From positions 1 through 64,000 of the forward strand of contig NZ_VUOA01000037.1 in NCBI RefSeq assembly GCF_008386575.1: a stretch of 64,000 nucleotides of DNA, written 5' to 3'. Under the pieces are notes generated by a model. The model saw only the letters and a list, made by a program, of their open reading frames with translations, did no database searches and was not told where the DNA came from. This document shows positions 45,479-54,348 of this stretch, piece after piece. Every line of letters starts with the position of its first letter. Within the stretch, counting starts at the first letter, position 1. The DNA comes from Salinarimonas soli. Lineage in GTDB: Bacteria > Pseudomonadota > Alphaproteobacteria > Rhizobiales > Beijerinckiaceae. Both the position numbers and the translations under genes were made by a program.

Positions 45479-46327
45479 ATGAACATCCTCTCGATCCAGT
45501 CCCACGTCGCCTATGGCCATGTCGGCAATGCCTCGGCCGTGTTCCCGATGCAGCGGCTCGGGGTCGAGGTCTGGCCGATCCACACGGTGCAGTTCTCGAA
45601 CCACACGGGCTACGGCGCCTGGAAGGGGCGGGTCTTCGACGGGCCGGCCATCGAGGAGCTCGTCGAGGGGATCGCGGAGCGCGGGGTGCTCGGGCGCTGC
45701 GACGGGGTGCTCTCCGGCTATATGGGGTCCGCCGATATCGGCAGCGCTATCCTCTCCGCAGTGGCGCAGGTCCGCGCCGCAAACCCGGGCGCGCTCTATT
45801 GCTGCGATCCCGTGATCGGCGATGTCGGGCGTGGCGTCTTCGTGCGCCCCGGCATTCCCGAATTCATGCGCGACCAAGCGGTGCCGGCCGCCGACGTGAT
45901 CACCCCCAACCAGTTCGAGCTCGAATATCTCTCCGGCCGCGCGACCCCGACGCTGGCCGCGGCCAAGGAGGCCGTCGCCGCGATCCAACTCACGGGACCG
46001 CGCGTGGTGCTCGTGACCTCGCTCCACACCGACGAAACCCCGGAGGATGCGATCGACCTGCTGGCCGGGGAGGGCGACCGATTCTGGCGCGTGCGTACGC
46101 CGAAGCTCTCGATCAGCGTCAACGGGGCGGGCGACGCCATCGCGGCCCTGTTCTTCGTGCACTACGCGCGCACCCGCAGCGCAGCAACCGCGCTCGGCGA
46201 GGCGGCAGCCTCCGTCTACGGCCTCATGAAACGCACGGAGGAGGCGGGCTCCCGCGAGATCCTGACCGTAGCCGCGCAGGACGAGTTCGTGAACCCGAGC
46301 CGGCGCTTTCCGGTCGAGGAGGTCTAG
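45479..46327 (+). CDS. pdxY: Pyridoxal kinase PdxY
   Basis: The 282-residue ribokinase-fold enzyme phosphorylates pyridoxal in the vitamin B6 salvage pathway. It opens with NILSIQSHVAYGHVGNASAVFPMQRLG, the PdxY/PdxK substrate region. The YCCDPVIGD segment contacts ATP/Mg, and the anion-hole motif near the end is NGAGDAIAALF with Asp as the catalytic base. Length and motifs match PdxY. It is ATG-initiated and followed 66 nt later by an EEP-family gene on the same strand. Confidence 0.93.
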   Translation: MNILSIQSHVAYGHVGNASAVFPMQRLGVEVWPIHTVQFSNHTGYGAWKGRVFDGPAIEELVEGIAERGVLGRCDGVLSGYMGSADIGSAILSAVAQVRAANPGALYCCDPVIGDVGRGVFVRPGIPEFMRDQAVPAADVITPNQFELEYLSGRATPTLAAAKEAVAAIQLTGPRVVLVTSLHTDETPEDAIDLLAGEGDRFWRVRTPKLSISVNGAGDAIAALFFVHYARTRSAATALGEAAASVYGLMKRTEEAGSREILTVAAQDEFVNPSRRFPVEEV

Positions 46328-46392
46328 CCCGGAACCGGGAGCGAATCTCCCCGTTGCGGTGGGGCCCGCCGTCCGACCCGAGGTCCCCGCCC

Positions 46393-47514
46393 GTGCGCCT
46401 GCGCATCGCCACCTTCAACATCGAGAATCTTGCTGCCCGCGACGCCTTCGGCAAGAGCGCGCGTCCCGAGACGAAGGCGGCCCTGTCCCTCTTCGATTTT
46501 TCCGAGCCGCGCGACCGGGAGAACGCGGAGCGTGCGATCGCGCTCATGGTCGAGGATGAGAAGCGACAGGCCACCGCGCTCGCCATCGCGGAAGCGCGCG
46601 CCGACGTGCTGATCTGCCAGGAGGTCGACAACCTTGGCGTACTCCAGCCCTTTCTCGCGAACTACGTCCACGAGTTCACGGATCTGCGTTACGGCCACCT
46701 CAAGGTCATCGACGGCAACGATCCGCGCGGGATCGACGTCGCCTTCGCGGCCCGCCGCGACCTCGTGGCGGGGAAGAACGACGTGCGGTTCAAGTCCCAC
46801 CACGAGCGCACGTTCGGGGAGCTCGGCGTCCTCGACGAGAGCCTCGCGGAGTTCGGCATCGGCCCTGACGACCTCGTCTTCAATCGCGATTGCCTCGAGG
46901 CGACCCTGGACCTCGGCGAGGCGGAGCTCACGATCTTCGCCTGCCATTTCAAGTCCATGGGGCAGCCCGACAAAGGCGGACGGGACGCGACGCGGCCGAT
47001 CCGCGAGGCCGAGGCCAAGGCGGTGCGGGCCATCGTCCAGGAGCGCTTCGGCGACGAATGGCGGGAGGCGAACTGGATCGTCGCCGGCGACCTCAACGAC
47101 TTTCGCGAGCGGATCCTGGCGGGCGGACGCGCCGAGCGCTCGCTGCCGAGCGGCATCGACGTGCTCTTCGACGATTTCGGCGTGAACCCCGTCGAACGGC
47201 TGCTGCCCGCCGAGCGCTGGACCTTGTTCCACCAGGCCATGCTGAAGGACGGGAGCCTCGTCGAGGAGCATGTGCAGCTCGACTACCTGCTCCTCTCCCC
47301 GGCGCTCGCGGCGGCGAATCCGGAGCCCGCGGTTGAGATCGTACGGCGGGGGCTGCCCTACCGCGTACCTCTCGACCCTGCCCATCCGGACCGCTCCGTC
47401 GCCTATCTGGCGACACGGGCCGACCGCTATCCGCGCGTCGGGTGGGACCGCCCGAAGGCGAGCGATCATTGCCCCCTCGTCGTCGAGATCGACGTGCCGC
47501 CCCGCCGGCTTTAG
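46393..47514 (+). CDS. Endonuclease/exonuclease/phosphatase (EEP) family hydrolase
   Basis: The 373-residue protein has the DNase I-like fold. It begins [16 protein letters not shown] (Asn-Ile-Glu, metal/active site). [10 protein letters not shown] gives the catalytic glutamate. [10 protein letters not shown] and [10 protein letters not shown] carry the Asp-x-Asn motif, and near the C-terminus [12 protein letters not shown] has the conserved Asp-His. It has no signal peptide, so it may be a cytosolic phosphodiesterase or nuclease; the substrate is unknown. GTG 46393 is preceded by GAGG. phzF follows 27 nt downstream. Confidence 0.86.
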   Translation: MRLRIATFNIENLAARDAFGKSARPETKAALSLFDFSEPRDRENAERAIALMVEDEKRQATALAIAEARADVLICQEVDNLGVLQPFLANYVHEFTDLRYGHLKVIDGNDPRGIDVAFAARRDLVAGKNDVRFKSHHERTFGELGVLDESLAEFGIGPDDLVFNRDCLEATLDLGEAELTIFACHFKSMGQPDKGGRDATRPIREAEAKAVRAIVQERFGDEWREANWIVAGDLNDFRERILAGGRAERSLPSGIDVLFDDFGVNPVERLLPAERWTLFHQAMLKDGSLVEEHVQLDYLLLSPALAAANPEPAVEIVRRGLPYRVPLDPAHPDRSVAYLATRADRYPRVGWDRPKASDHCPLVVEIDVPPRRL

Positions 47515-47541
47515 GTTGGCCCGTCAGATCGGGATTCGTCC

Positions 47542-48435
47542 ATGCAGCGCCGCTTCGTCACCCTCGACGTGTTCACAGACCGCGCTCTCGCGGGCAATCC
47601 GCTCGCCGTCGTGCTGGACGCCGACGGGCTCGATACCGAGCGCATGCAGGCGATCGCGAAGGAGTTCAACCTCTCCGAGACGGTGTTCGTGCAGCCGCCC
47701 GAGGACCCGCGCCACCGAGCGAAGCTGCGCATCTTCACCCCTAAGCACGAGCTACCCTTCGCCGGCCATCCGACCGTCGGGACCGCGGTCCTGCTCGGCC
47801 TCATGGACCAGCAAGGCGGCACGGACGCGGTGGCGTTCGGCCTGGAGGAGGGGGTCGGCGTGGTGTCCTGCGTCGCCGAGCGCACGGGGGAGGGCAGGGG
47901 GCGTGCGCGCTTCCGCCTGCCGCGCCTGCCCAAGGTCTGGGGAGAGGGCGTGGACGAGGCGCGCTGCGCCTGGGCGTTGGGCCTCGATCCGACCGAGATC
48001 GGGTTCGACCGGCACCGCCCGTCCCGCCACGACGCCGGCGTCCCCTATGACCTCGTTCCCGTGGCATCCCTCGACGCGCTGGCCCGCTGCCGGGTCTCGG
48101 CCGAGAGCTTTTCGGCCGTGTTCAGCGAGTCGAGCCACCCGTCGGTCTATGTCTATGCCCGTCACGGGAGCGGTTTCCGGGCGCGGATGTTCTTTCCCGC
48201 CCCGGAGCTGAAGGAAGATCCCGCGACGGGCTCGGCCGCCGCCTCGTTCGCCGGCACGCTCATGCAGTTCGAGCCGCTTGGCGACGGCGAGCACGACATC
48301 CGCATCGAGCAGGGTTACGACATGGGCCGCCCGAGCGACATCGCGCTCCAGCTCGTGATCCGGGACGGCGCCCTGGCCTCCGCCGAGATCGGCGGCGACG
48401 CGGTGGTCGTCATGGAAGGGCAACTGCGGCTTTGA
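47542..48435 (+). CDS. PhzF family isomerase
   Basis: The 297-residue protein has the two-lobed DAP-epimerase-like fold of PhzF. It opens [20 protein letters not shown], and the catalytic Glu46 is in [30 protein letters not shown] and [14 protein letters not shown] are the family signatures. PhzF isomerises a dihydro-hydroxyanthranilate in phenazine synthesis, but most family members are enzymes of unknown substrate and no phenazine genes are present. Its TGA overlaps the nudix start (TTGA, 48432-48435). Confidence 0.88.
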   Translation: MQRRFVTLDVFTDRALAGNPLAVVLDADGLDTERMQAIAKEFNLSETVFVQPPEDPRHRAKLRIFTPKHELPFAGHPTVGTAVLLGLMDQQGGTDAVAFGLEEGVGVVSCVAERTGEGRGRARFRLPRLPKVWGEGVDEARCAWALGLDPTEIGFDRHRPSRHDAGVPYDLVPVASLDALARCRVSAESFSAVFSESSHPSVYVYARHGSGFRARMFFPAPELKEDPATGSAAASFAGTLMQFEPLGDGEHDIRIEQGYDMGRPSDIALQLVIRDGALASAEIGGDAVVVMEGQLRL

Positions 48436-49142
48436 GCGAGCCGGTCATCAGGCGGGTCCGCCACCTCGACGCGCGCTATGCGCCGCGCCCTTGGGCCTGG
48501 GCGGAGGAGAATGCGGATCGGATCGCCGCACATTGGGAGCGGCGGCTCACCGAGCAGCCGCGGATGTTCAACGGCAAGGTCCTCCTCATGCGCGACCTGC
48601 ACTTCGACGAGGACACCTTCCGAGCCGCCTATTTCGAGGTCGATTTCGCGGCGTTCCTCGCCTTCAAGGAGTTCGGGTTTCCCGACCCCGCCATCGCGAA
48701 CGGCTTCGCCATGGGAGCCCTGCGGGCCGCCGACGGCGCCTACGTGCTCGGCGTCATGGGGCCGCACACAGCCAATCGCGGGCGCATCTATTTCCCGGCC
48801 GGCACCCCGGATCGGTCCGACCTCACAGAGGACGGCCGGGTGGACCTCGCGGGCAGCGTGCTGCGCGAGCTGCGGGAGGAGACGGGGCTCGGGGAGGGCG
48901 ACGTCACGGTCGGCGAGGGCTGGACCATCGTGCGCGACGGGCCCACGATCGCCTATATGCGCCCCGTCGCGCTCGCCGAGAGCGCGGAGGCAGCGAGGGA
49001 CCGGATCCGGGGGCTGATCGCCGCCCAGCCCGATCCGGAGCTCGCGGACATCGTGATCGTGCGCGAGCCCGCCGACATCGACGAGGCACGGATGCCCCGC
49101 TTCCTGCTCGCGTATCTGCGCGACGCCCTCGCTCAGCGATAG
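48432..49142 (+). CDS. NUDIX-family hydrolase with a degenerate Nudix box
   Basis: The 236-residue protein has an N-terminal region of about 100 residues before a Nudix fold. The C-terminal half of the Nudix box is intact (RELREETGL, 145-153). The leading Gly-x5-Glu is not recognisable: Leu131 and Val137 occupy the expected places. It may act on nucleoside diphosphate derivatives or be catalytically altered. The start codon is TTG 48432, overlapping the phzF stop by 4 nt, so the two are coupled. Its 3' end overlaps the opposite-strand lipoprotein gene by 10 nt. Confidence 0.8.
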   Translation: MSEPVIRRVRHLDARYAPRPWAWAEENADRIAAHWERRLTEQPRMFNGKVLLMRDLHFDEDTFRAAYFEVDFAAFLAFKEFGFPDPAIANGFAMGALRAADGAYVLGVMGPHTANRGRIYFPAGTPDRSDLTEDGRVDLAGSVLRELREETGLGEGDVTVGEGWTIVRDGPTIAYMRPVALAESAEAARDRIRGLIAAQPDPELADIVIVREPADIDEARMPRFLLAYLRDALAQR

Positions 49143-49465
49143 CCGAAGCGGGCCTTCGTGGCGGCGATCATGCGGGATGCATCGGCGCTCCGACCGGCCG
49201 AGCAGGCTGCTGCCGCGCCGTCGATCTCCCGCGCGACTCGGCCATGCACGGATTGCGCGACGTTGCCCGTCGCGAGATCGTTGTCGATCACGGCCCTGAA
49301 CTGCGCCACGTCTCCGGAGCATCCCCCTCCCGCGGGTAGCTGGAACGACCCCGGGGTGACGCCGGCCGGCGTCGCGCCGATGGTGGCCGGTTGGTTCGTC
49401 TGGTTGCAGGCGGCGAGGGCGAGGGGGAGAAGGGCGGCGAGGACGGCGGAGCGGACGGGTGGCAC
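49133..49465 (-). CDS. Small lipoprotein
   Basis: The 110-residue protein has a lipoprotein signal peptide ending in LALAAC (Cys19 as the lipid anchor, with N20 next). The mature domain is short and contains two cysteines (GGGCSGD and AAACSAG), probably disulfide-bonded, in an alpha-helical context. Residue 2 after the lipid Cys is not Asp, so outer-membrane sorting is likely. The family is unrecognised. It overlaps the NUDIX gene tail-to-tail by 10 nt. Confidence 0.7.
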   Translation of the reverse strand: MPPVRSAVLAALLPLALAACNQTNQPATIGATPAGVTPGSFQLPAGGGCSGDVAQFRAVIDNDLATGNVAQSVHGRVAREIDGAAAACSAGRSADASRMIAATKARFGYR

Positions 49466-49555
49466 GTGGGATCCTGGGTTGATCGTGGCGTTGCGGGCGG
49501 CGGAGCCGCCCCGCGGAGGTTTGGGGCGCTCCGGGGCGGCGTCAAGGTCCGGCCG

Positions 49556-50416
49556 TCACGCGACGATGAAGGCCGGCGGCGCCCCGTTCTCGCACAGGCG
49601 CAAGGCGATGAACTCCCCGACGGCCTCCGCCTCGATCCGCAGCGTGCGCCCGGTCGCCTGCTCGCTCACGAGCGCCGACATGACGCCCCGGTCGAGGCCA
49701 CCGACGAGGTGATGCCAGAGGTCGTCGGACGAGAACATCGGCAGCGCGCGCAGCAGCAGATTCGCCGAGGCGTGCTCGCGCAGGCCCGTGAGCCGCGCGG
49801 CCTGGCCGTTCTCGGCGATGATCCAGGCGTCCACGATGGCGCCGAGCTCGTCGCGCACGGGCGTGGCGATCAGGATCGCCGTCGCCGAGTGCTCGAACAG
49901 GGCGCGGAACATCGACGCCTTGTCCTCGATCGGATGGCAATAGATCAGGAGCGCCACGCGCTGGTCGTCCGCGCTGATCCGGAGCGGGAGGCACAGCCGG
50001 CCCCAGAGGATCACGTCCTGCTGAAAGTCGGCGAAGGACTGAAAGTAGGCCGGCTCGAAGCGCGTCGTCGCTCGATCGTAGATCGCCTGCAGCTCCGTCC
50101 GCACCCGGGTGCGCAGCTGACCGAGACGGAGACCCTGCATCGAGAAGCCGATCCGCTCTCGCAGGGCCCGGCCATGGTGCATGTAGGTGTAGTCCTGGTC
50201 CCCCTTGAGGAAGAGGATCGTGTAGTTGACCAGGGCCTCCGGCGGATCGTGCCAGAAATCCTCGAGGCACGGATCCCGCTCACCACGGATTTGCAGCCAT
50301 TTCCCGGAGAGCGCCTGGACAGCCGCATGGGACGCGACGGTCTGCACGCCGGCACCGAACCAGCTCCTGACCTGGGGGGACAGGGCGTCCTTCTCCGCCT
50401 CGAAGGTGCTGATCAC
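49556..50416 (-). CDS. PAS-like sensory protein
   Basis: The 286-residue cytosolic protein has two parts. The first (about 1-140) has aromatic segments such as NYTILFLKGDQDYTYMHHGRALRERIGF, which resembles a PAS-like pocket. The second (about 145-285) has a PAS-like core LIYCHPIEDKASMFRALFEHSATAILIATPVRDELGAIVDAWIIAENGQAARL. No kinase, cyclase, HTH or methyltransferase output domain is present. It may be a ligand- or light-sensing adaptor. It is divergent from the MCP/Cache gene, suggesting a functional pair. The family is not firmly identified. Confidence 0.6.
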   Translation of the reverse strand: MISTFEAEKDALSPQVRSWFGAGVQTVASHAAVQALSGKWLQIRGERDPCLEDFWHDPPEALVNYTILFLKGDQDYTYMHHGRALRERIGFSMQGLRLGQLRTRVRTELQAIYDRATTRFEPAYFQSFADFQQDVILWGRLCLPLRISADDQRVALLIYCHPIEDKASMFRALFEHSATAILIATPVRDELGAIVDAWIIAENGQAARLTGLREHASANLLLRALPMFSSDDLWHHLVGGLDRGVMSALVSEQATGRTLRIEAEAVGEFIALRLCENGAPPAFIVA

Positions 50417-50636
50417 GATTGATCCTCATTCCAAGCAACTGAAGATTGAAATTCAGAAAGCCTTCGTCAATCTGTCTGCAAGCGGGAGAACCCTATGTAA
50501 ACCCCGCTACGCTCCCGGAGCTGGTCTCAAAAGGTGAAGTGCCTTAATCAATCCACCCATAGGGTGTGGACCTATTCATAACCCAGTAACCGTGTTCTGC
50601 GAAGGTCTCTCAGTCGATTCCGACGTTGGACGCACC

Positions 50637-51725
50637 ATGAACGCCGCTCCCCGCCTGGTCACTTCCGCTCCGGACGGCACGCCCGAAGCCGACGGATCCT
50701 TGAACGGAATGGCCCGCGCCACCGCCGAGGTGCGCAAGGTCGCGGCCGACAAGACCAGACGCATCCAGGCGATCACGGGTCAGGTGAAGATCCTCGCGCT
50801 CAACGCCCTGATCGAGGCCACCCGCGCCGGCGACCAGGGCCGGGGCTTCTCCGTCGTGGCGCAGGAGGTGCGAACCGTCGGGGCCGAGATCGAGTCCATC
50901 GCCAAGGAGCTGGAGGCCGAGCTCGCCGGGCGCATCGGCGAGCTCCAGGACATGGTGCGGCGGATGTCCGACAAGGCGCAAGGCGACCGCCTCGTCGACC
51001 TGGCCCTCAATGCCGTGGAGCTCATCGACCGGAATCTCTACGAGCGCACGTGCGACGTGCGCTGGTGGGCGACGGACGCGGCGCTCGTCGACTGTGCCGC
51101 GGCGCCCGACGCCGCACGGGCGGCTCACGCGGCCCAGCGCATGGGCGTGATCCTCTCGGCCTACACGGTCTATCTCGATCTGTGGCTCTGCGACCTCGAC
51201 GGACGGGTGATCGCGAACGGCCGGCCGGACCGCTATCCCGGGGTGCGGGGCGCGAGCGTCGCCGGCGAGCCCTGGTTCCGGCAGGCTCAAGGGCTGCGCA
51301 GCGGCGACGATTTCGTGGCGGGCGACGTCACCCGCCAGGAGCGGCTCGGGGGTGCCCAGGTCGCCAGCTATTGCGCGAGCGTGCGCGAGCGGGGCGATCC
51401 GCGCGGCAAGCCGGTCGGCGTGCTCGCGGTCCATTTCGACTGGGAGCCGCAGGCGCGCGCGATCGTCGACGGCGTGCGGGTCGCGCCGGAGGACCGGGAG
51501 CGCACGCGCGTGCTGCTCGTCGATTCCAGGCGCCGGGTGCTCGCGGCGTCCGATGGCCAGGGCATCCTGTCGGAGACGCTCGCGTTGGATCTGCGCGGCC
51601 GGGAGAGCGGCATCGAGCGCGATCCGCGCGGCGGGACCGTCACTGCCTTCCACCACACGCCCGGCTATGAGACCTATCGGGGACTCGGCTGGTACGGTGT
51701 GATCGTCCAGCGGACGGGGCGCTGA
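50637..51725 (+). CDS. Soluble methyl-accepting chemotaxis-like protein with C-terminal Cache/PAS-like domain
   Basis: The 362-residue protein has no transmembrane segment. An N-terminal piece carries the chemoreceptor hairpin tip VKILALNALIEATRAGDQGRGFSVVAQEVR (about 50-80), the CheA/CheW contact. The C-terminal two-thirds (about 130-362) is a Cache/PAS-like sensor (RWWATDAALVDCAA, GVLAVHFDWEPQARAIVDGVR, RTRVLLVDSRRRVLAAS). This is signal-first, sensor-last, the reverse of most receptors. It suggests an intracellular receptor. ATG 50637 is chosen; a GTG at 50592 is possible. It is divergent from the PAS-like gene. Confidence 0.75.
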   Translation: MNAAPRLVTSAPDGTPEADGSLNGMARATAEVRKVAADKTRRIQAITGQVKILALNALIEATRAGDQGRGFSVVAQEVRTVGAEIESIAKELEAELAGRIGELQDMVRRMSDKAQGDRLVDLALNAVELIDRNLYERTCDVRWWATDAALVDCAAAPDAARAAHAAQRMGVILSAYTVYLDLWLCDLDGRVIANGRPDRYPGVRGASVAGEPWFRQAQGLRSGDDFVAGDVTRQERLGGAQVASYCASVRERGDPRGKPVGVLAVHFDWEPQARAIVDGVRVAPEDRERTRVLLVDSRRRVLAASDGQGILSETLALDLRGRESGIERDPRGGTVTAFHHTPGYETYRGLGWYGVIVQRTGR

Positions 51726-51744
51726 CCCAGGGGATGCGCTCCCC

Positions 51745-51773
51745 TTGCCGGGCGAACGGACAGCCTGTAGAAG
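51745..51773 (+). promoter_or_regulatory. Candidate leuA leader promoter
   Basis: TTGCCG (51745-51750) and TAGAAG (51768-51773) are separated by 17 bp, with a predicted start near 51780, about 50 nt before the leader peptide. The match is moderate. Confidence 0.35.
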
Positions 51774-51829
51774 TGATGCCGTCTTGTCGCGGATCGAACG
51801 ATGCCGCGTCGCCGAACCGGGGATGAGCC

Positions 51830-51934
51830 GTGGTGAAAACCGGCTCCCAGATCAGCGCCTTCCAGGAGCCGGCCGTGGCCGGCCTCTTCCTGCGCGCGCC
51901 CCTTATCGGCCTTCTTTCGCTTAGCCGCCCCTGA
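51830..51934 (+). CDS. Leucine-rich leader peptide of leuA
   Basis: A GTG-initiated 34-codon frame follows a GGGGATGAGCC ribosome site. Six of its leucine codons fall between codons 19 and 31 (L19, L21, L25, L28, L29, L31), in the segment GLFLRAPLIGLLSLSRP. The stop is TGA at 51932-51934. It ends inside the hairpin region that precedes leuA. This is what a leucine attenuator would look like. It is too short to be a standard gene and is probably regulatory. Confidence 0.65.
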   Translation: MVKTGSQISAFQEPAVAGLFLRAPLIGLLSLSRP

Positions 51935-51971
51935 GGGCCGGCTGGGCGCATGGCGCCTGGGCTCTCAGGGG
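51866..51971 (+). promoter_or_regulatory. Candidate leucine attenuator (competing hairpins) upstream of leuA
   Basis: Three mutually exclusive pairings are visible. The first is GAGCCGGCC with GGCCGGCCTC (about 51866-51886). The second is GCCGGCCTC with GAGGGCCGGC (about 51878-51886 and 51933-51942). The third is the strong CCCCTGAGGGCC (51928-51939) with GGCTCTCAGGGG (51960-51971), 12 bp with one G-U, enclosing an inner GGCGC-ATG-GCGCC stem. Leucine codons of the leader lie just upstream. The usual U-tract is absent, so the exact mechanism (termination or translation) is open. Confidence 0.5.
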
Positions 51972-52042
51972 TTCGAGACCCGATCCGCATCTCGGCGCGT
52001 TGATCAGACAAGCGCGCGGCTGACCGAAAAGAGACCCGTCCC

Positions 52043-53608
52043 ATGACCGCATCCGCCACCGGCTCCGACAAGGACCGCGTCCTCATCTTCGACACCACCC
52101 TGCGCGACGGCGAGCAGTGCCCCGGCGCCACCATGACCCTGGAGGAGAAGCTGCAGGTCGCGGCGCTCCTCGACCAGATGGGCGTCGACATCATCGAGGC
52201 GGGCTTCCCGATCGCCTCCAACGGCGACTTCGAGGCCGTCACGGAGATCGCCCGCGTGGTGAAGAGCGCCGTGGTGACGGGGCTCGCCCGTGCCAGCGCC
52301 AAGGACATCGACCGGGCCGGCGAGGCGGTGCGTGGCGCCCAGCGCCCGCGCATCCACACCTTCCTGTCCACCTCGCCCGTACACATGAAATACAAGCTCC
52401 AGAAGGAGCCCGACGCGGTGCTGGAGATGGTGATCGCCTCCGTGACCCGCGCCCGCAACCTCGTCGACGACGTGGAATGGTCGGCCGAGGACGGCACCCG
52501 CACGGAGCACGATTTCCTCTGCCGCTGCGTCGAGGCGGCGATCAAGGCCGGCGCGACGACGATCAACATCCCCGACACGGTGGGCTACACCACGCCCGAG
52601 GAGTACCGCGCCCTGTTCCAGATGGTGCGCCAGCGCGTGCCCGACGCCGACAAGGCCGTGTTCTCGGTCCATTGCCACGATGACCTCGGCATGGCCGTGG
52701 CGAACTCGCTCGCGGGCGTCCAGGGCGGCGCGCGGCAGGTCGAGTGCACCATCAACGGCATCGGCGAACGGGCCGGCAATGCGTCGCTGGAGGAGATCGT
52801 CATGGCGATCAAGACCCGCGGCGACGCCTTCCCCTATGAGACCAGGATCGACACCACCCAGCTCACCCGCGCCTCGAAGCTGGTCTCGACGGTGACCTCC
52901 TTCCCGGTCCAGTTCAACAAGGCGATCGTCGGCCGCAACGCCTTCGCGCACGAGAGCGGCATCCACCAGGACGGGATGCTCAAGCACACCCAGACCTACG
53001 AGATCATGACCCCCGACAGCGTCGGCGTGTCGAAGACCTCGCTCGTCATGGGCAAGCACTCGGGCCGCAACGCCTTCCGCTCCAAGCTCGAGGAGATGGG
53101 CTACCGGATGTCCGAGAACGCGTTCGAGGACGCGTTCAATCGCTTCAAGGATCTCGCCGACCGCAAGAAGCACGTCTACGACGAGGACATCGAGGCCCTG
53201 GTCGACGAGCGCATCGCCCATGCACATGACCGGGTCCGCCTCGTTTCGCTCACCGTGATCGCGGGCACCCGCGGCCCGCAGCGCGCTACGATGAAGCTCG
53301 ACATCGACGGCTCGGTGCACACCGAGGAAGCCGACGGCAACGGGCCCGTGGACGCCGTGTTCAACGCCATCAAGGCGCTGGTGCCCCACGAGGCGGTGCT
53401 GGAACTCTACCAGGTGCACGCCGTCACCGAGGGCACCGATGCCCAGGCCGAGGTCTCCGTGCGGCTCGCCTCTGACGGCCGGACCGTCATGAGCCGCGGC
53501 GCCGACCCGGACACCCTCGTGGCGTCGGCGAAGGCCTATCTCGGCGCACTGAATAAGCTCAAGGCCCGCGGCGAGGGCGGCATCCACGCTCAGGCCGCGG
53601 CGGAGTAG
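52043..53608 (+). CDS. leuA: 2-isopropylmalate synthase
   Basis: The 521-residue enzyme condenses acetyl-CoA with 2-ketoisovalerate, the first committed step of leucine biosynthesis, and is feedback-inhibited by leucine. The TIM barrel starts with [18 protein letters not shown] (about 14-31). The metal-binding motif [16 protein letters not shown] is followed by [14 protein letters not shown]. The C-terminal LeuA dimer/allosteric domain (about 390-510) completes it. ATG 52043 is the start. A leader with a leucine-rich peptide and hairpins lies directly upstream, so leucyl-tRNA-dependent control is likely. Confidence 0.97.
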   Translation: MTASATGSDKDRVLIFDTTLRDGEQCPGATMTLEEKLQVAALLDQMGVDIIEAGFPIASNGDFEAVTEIARVVKSAVVTGLARASAKDIDRAGEAVRGAQRPRIHTFLSTSPVHMKYKLQKEPDAVLEMVIASVTRARNLVDDVEWSAEDGTRTEHDFLCRCVEAAIKAGATTINIPDTVGYTTPEEYRALFQMVRQRVPDADKAVFSVHCHDDLGMAVANSLAGVQGGARQVECTINGIGERAGNASLEEIVMAIKTRGDAFPYETRIDTTQLTRASKLVSTVTSFPVQFNKAIVGRNAFAHESGIHQDGMLKHTQTYEIMTPDSVGVSKTSLVMGKHSGRNAFRSKLEEMGYRMSENAFEDAFNRFKDLADRKKHVYDEDIEALVDERIAHAHDRVRLVSLTVIAGTRGPQRATMKLDIDGSVHTEEADGNGPVDAVFNAIKALVPHEAVLELYQVHAVTEGTDAQAEVSVRLASDGRTVMSRGADPDTLVASAKAYLGALNKLKARGEGGIHAQAAAE

Positions 53609-53764
53609 GGGGCTTCCCCCTTCGGGCATGGGGGCTTGGGGTGAGGCGCGGCTGGGAAACCAGCTCGGGCCTCACCGCTTATGGCGCGCGCTTCCACAGC
53701 CAGCGTTCCGCCTGCCCTCATCCGGAGCGGATTGCGCCGCCCGAGACCCCTGGGATCGGACCGC

Positions 53765-54235
53765 TCACTCCCGCACGGGTAACGGCGAGGGCGGCTTCAC
53801 GGCCGAGAGAACGAAGCTCGACCTGACGTCCGCCACCCCTGGCAAGGTCAAAAGCCGGTTCATCGTGAACTCGCCGAAGCTCTCGATCGTCTCGGCCACC
53901 GCGTGGACCAGCAGGTCGACGTCGCCCGCGAGCGCATAGCAGGCGATCACCTCCTCGTAGGTGTTGAGACGGTCCACGAGGCGGGTACGCCAGCCGGGTT
54001 CCGACTGCTCGAGCTTGATGAAGATGAAGGCCTCGACGTCGAAGCCCAGCGCCTTGCGGCTCACCCTCGCCCGATAGCCCTCGACGATCCCGTCGTCCTC
54101 CAAGGCCTTCAGCCGCCGCAGGCAGGGCGAGGCCGCAAGGCCGACCTGCTCGGCAAGCGCCGCGGCGGTGATGCGGCCGTCGCGCTGCACCACGCGCAGG
54201 ATCCGGCGATCGGACGGGGAGAGCGGGCGCTTCAT
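53765..54235 (-). CDS. Lrp/AsnC family transcriptional regulator
   Basis: The 156-residue protein has the N-terminal HTH of the family: SPSDRRILRVVQRDGRITAAALAEQVGLAASPCLRRLKALEDDGIVEGYRA (about 6-56). The C-terminal RAM effector domain follows (EVIACYALAGDVDLLVHAV). It is divergent from phhA across 113 nt, so it probably activates phenylalanine hydroxylase in response to an aromatic amino acid, as known for divergent Lrp-type regulators. Confidence in the family is high; the ligand is inferred. Confidence 0.9.
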   Translation of the reverse strand: MKRPLSPSDRRILRVVQRDGRITAAALAEQVGLAASPCLRRLKALEDDGIVEGYRARVSRKALGFDVEAFIFIKLEQSEPGWRTRLVDRLNTYEEVIACYALAGDVDLLVHAVAETIESFGEFTMNRLLTLPGVADVRSSFVLSAVKPPSPLPVRE

Positions 54236-54348
54236 GTCATCTCCCTATGGATGGTCAGGATCAGACCTCATCAGAGGCATTGAACGTCGAGTTCGACGGA
54301 ACATGACCCAGCTTGAGCGTTATCCTGTCACGAACAGGAGGAGCGGTC

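Noticed and set aside
47542-48435. PhzF as evidence of phenazine production
   Set aside because: No other phz genes are present and most PhzF-family members act in other, unknown reactions.
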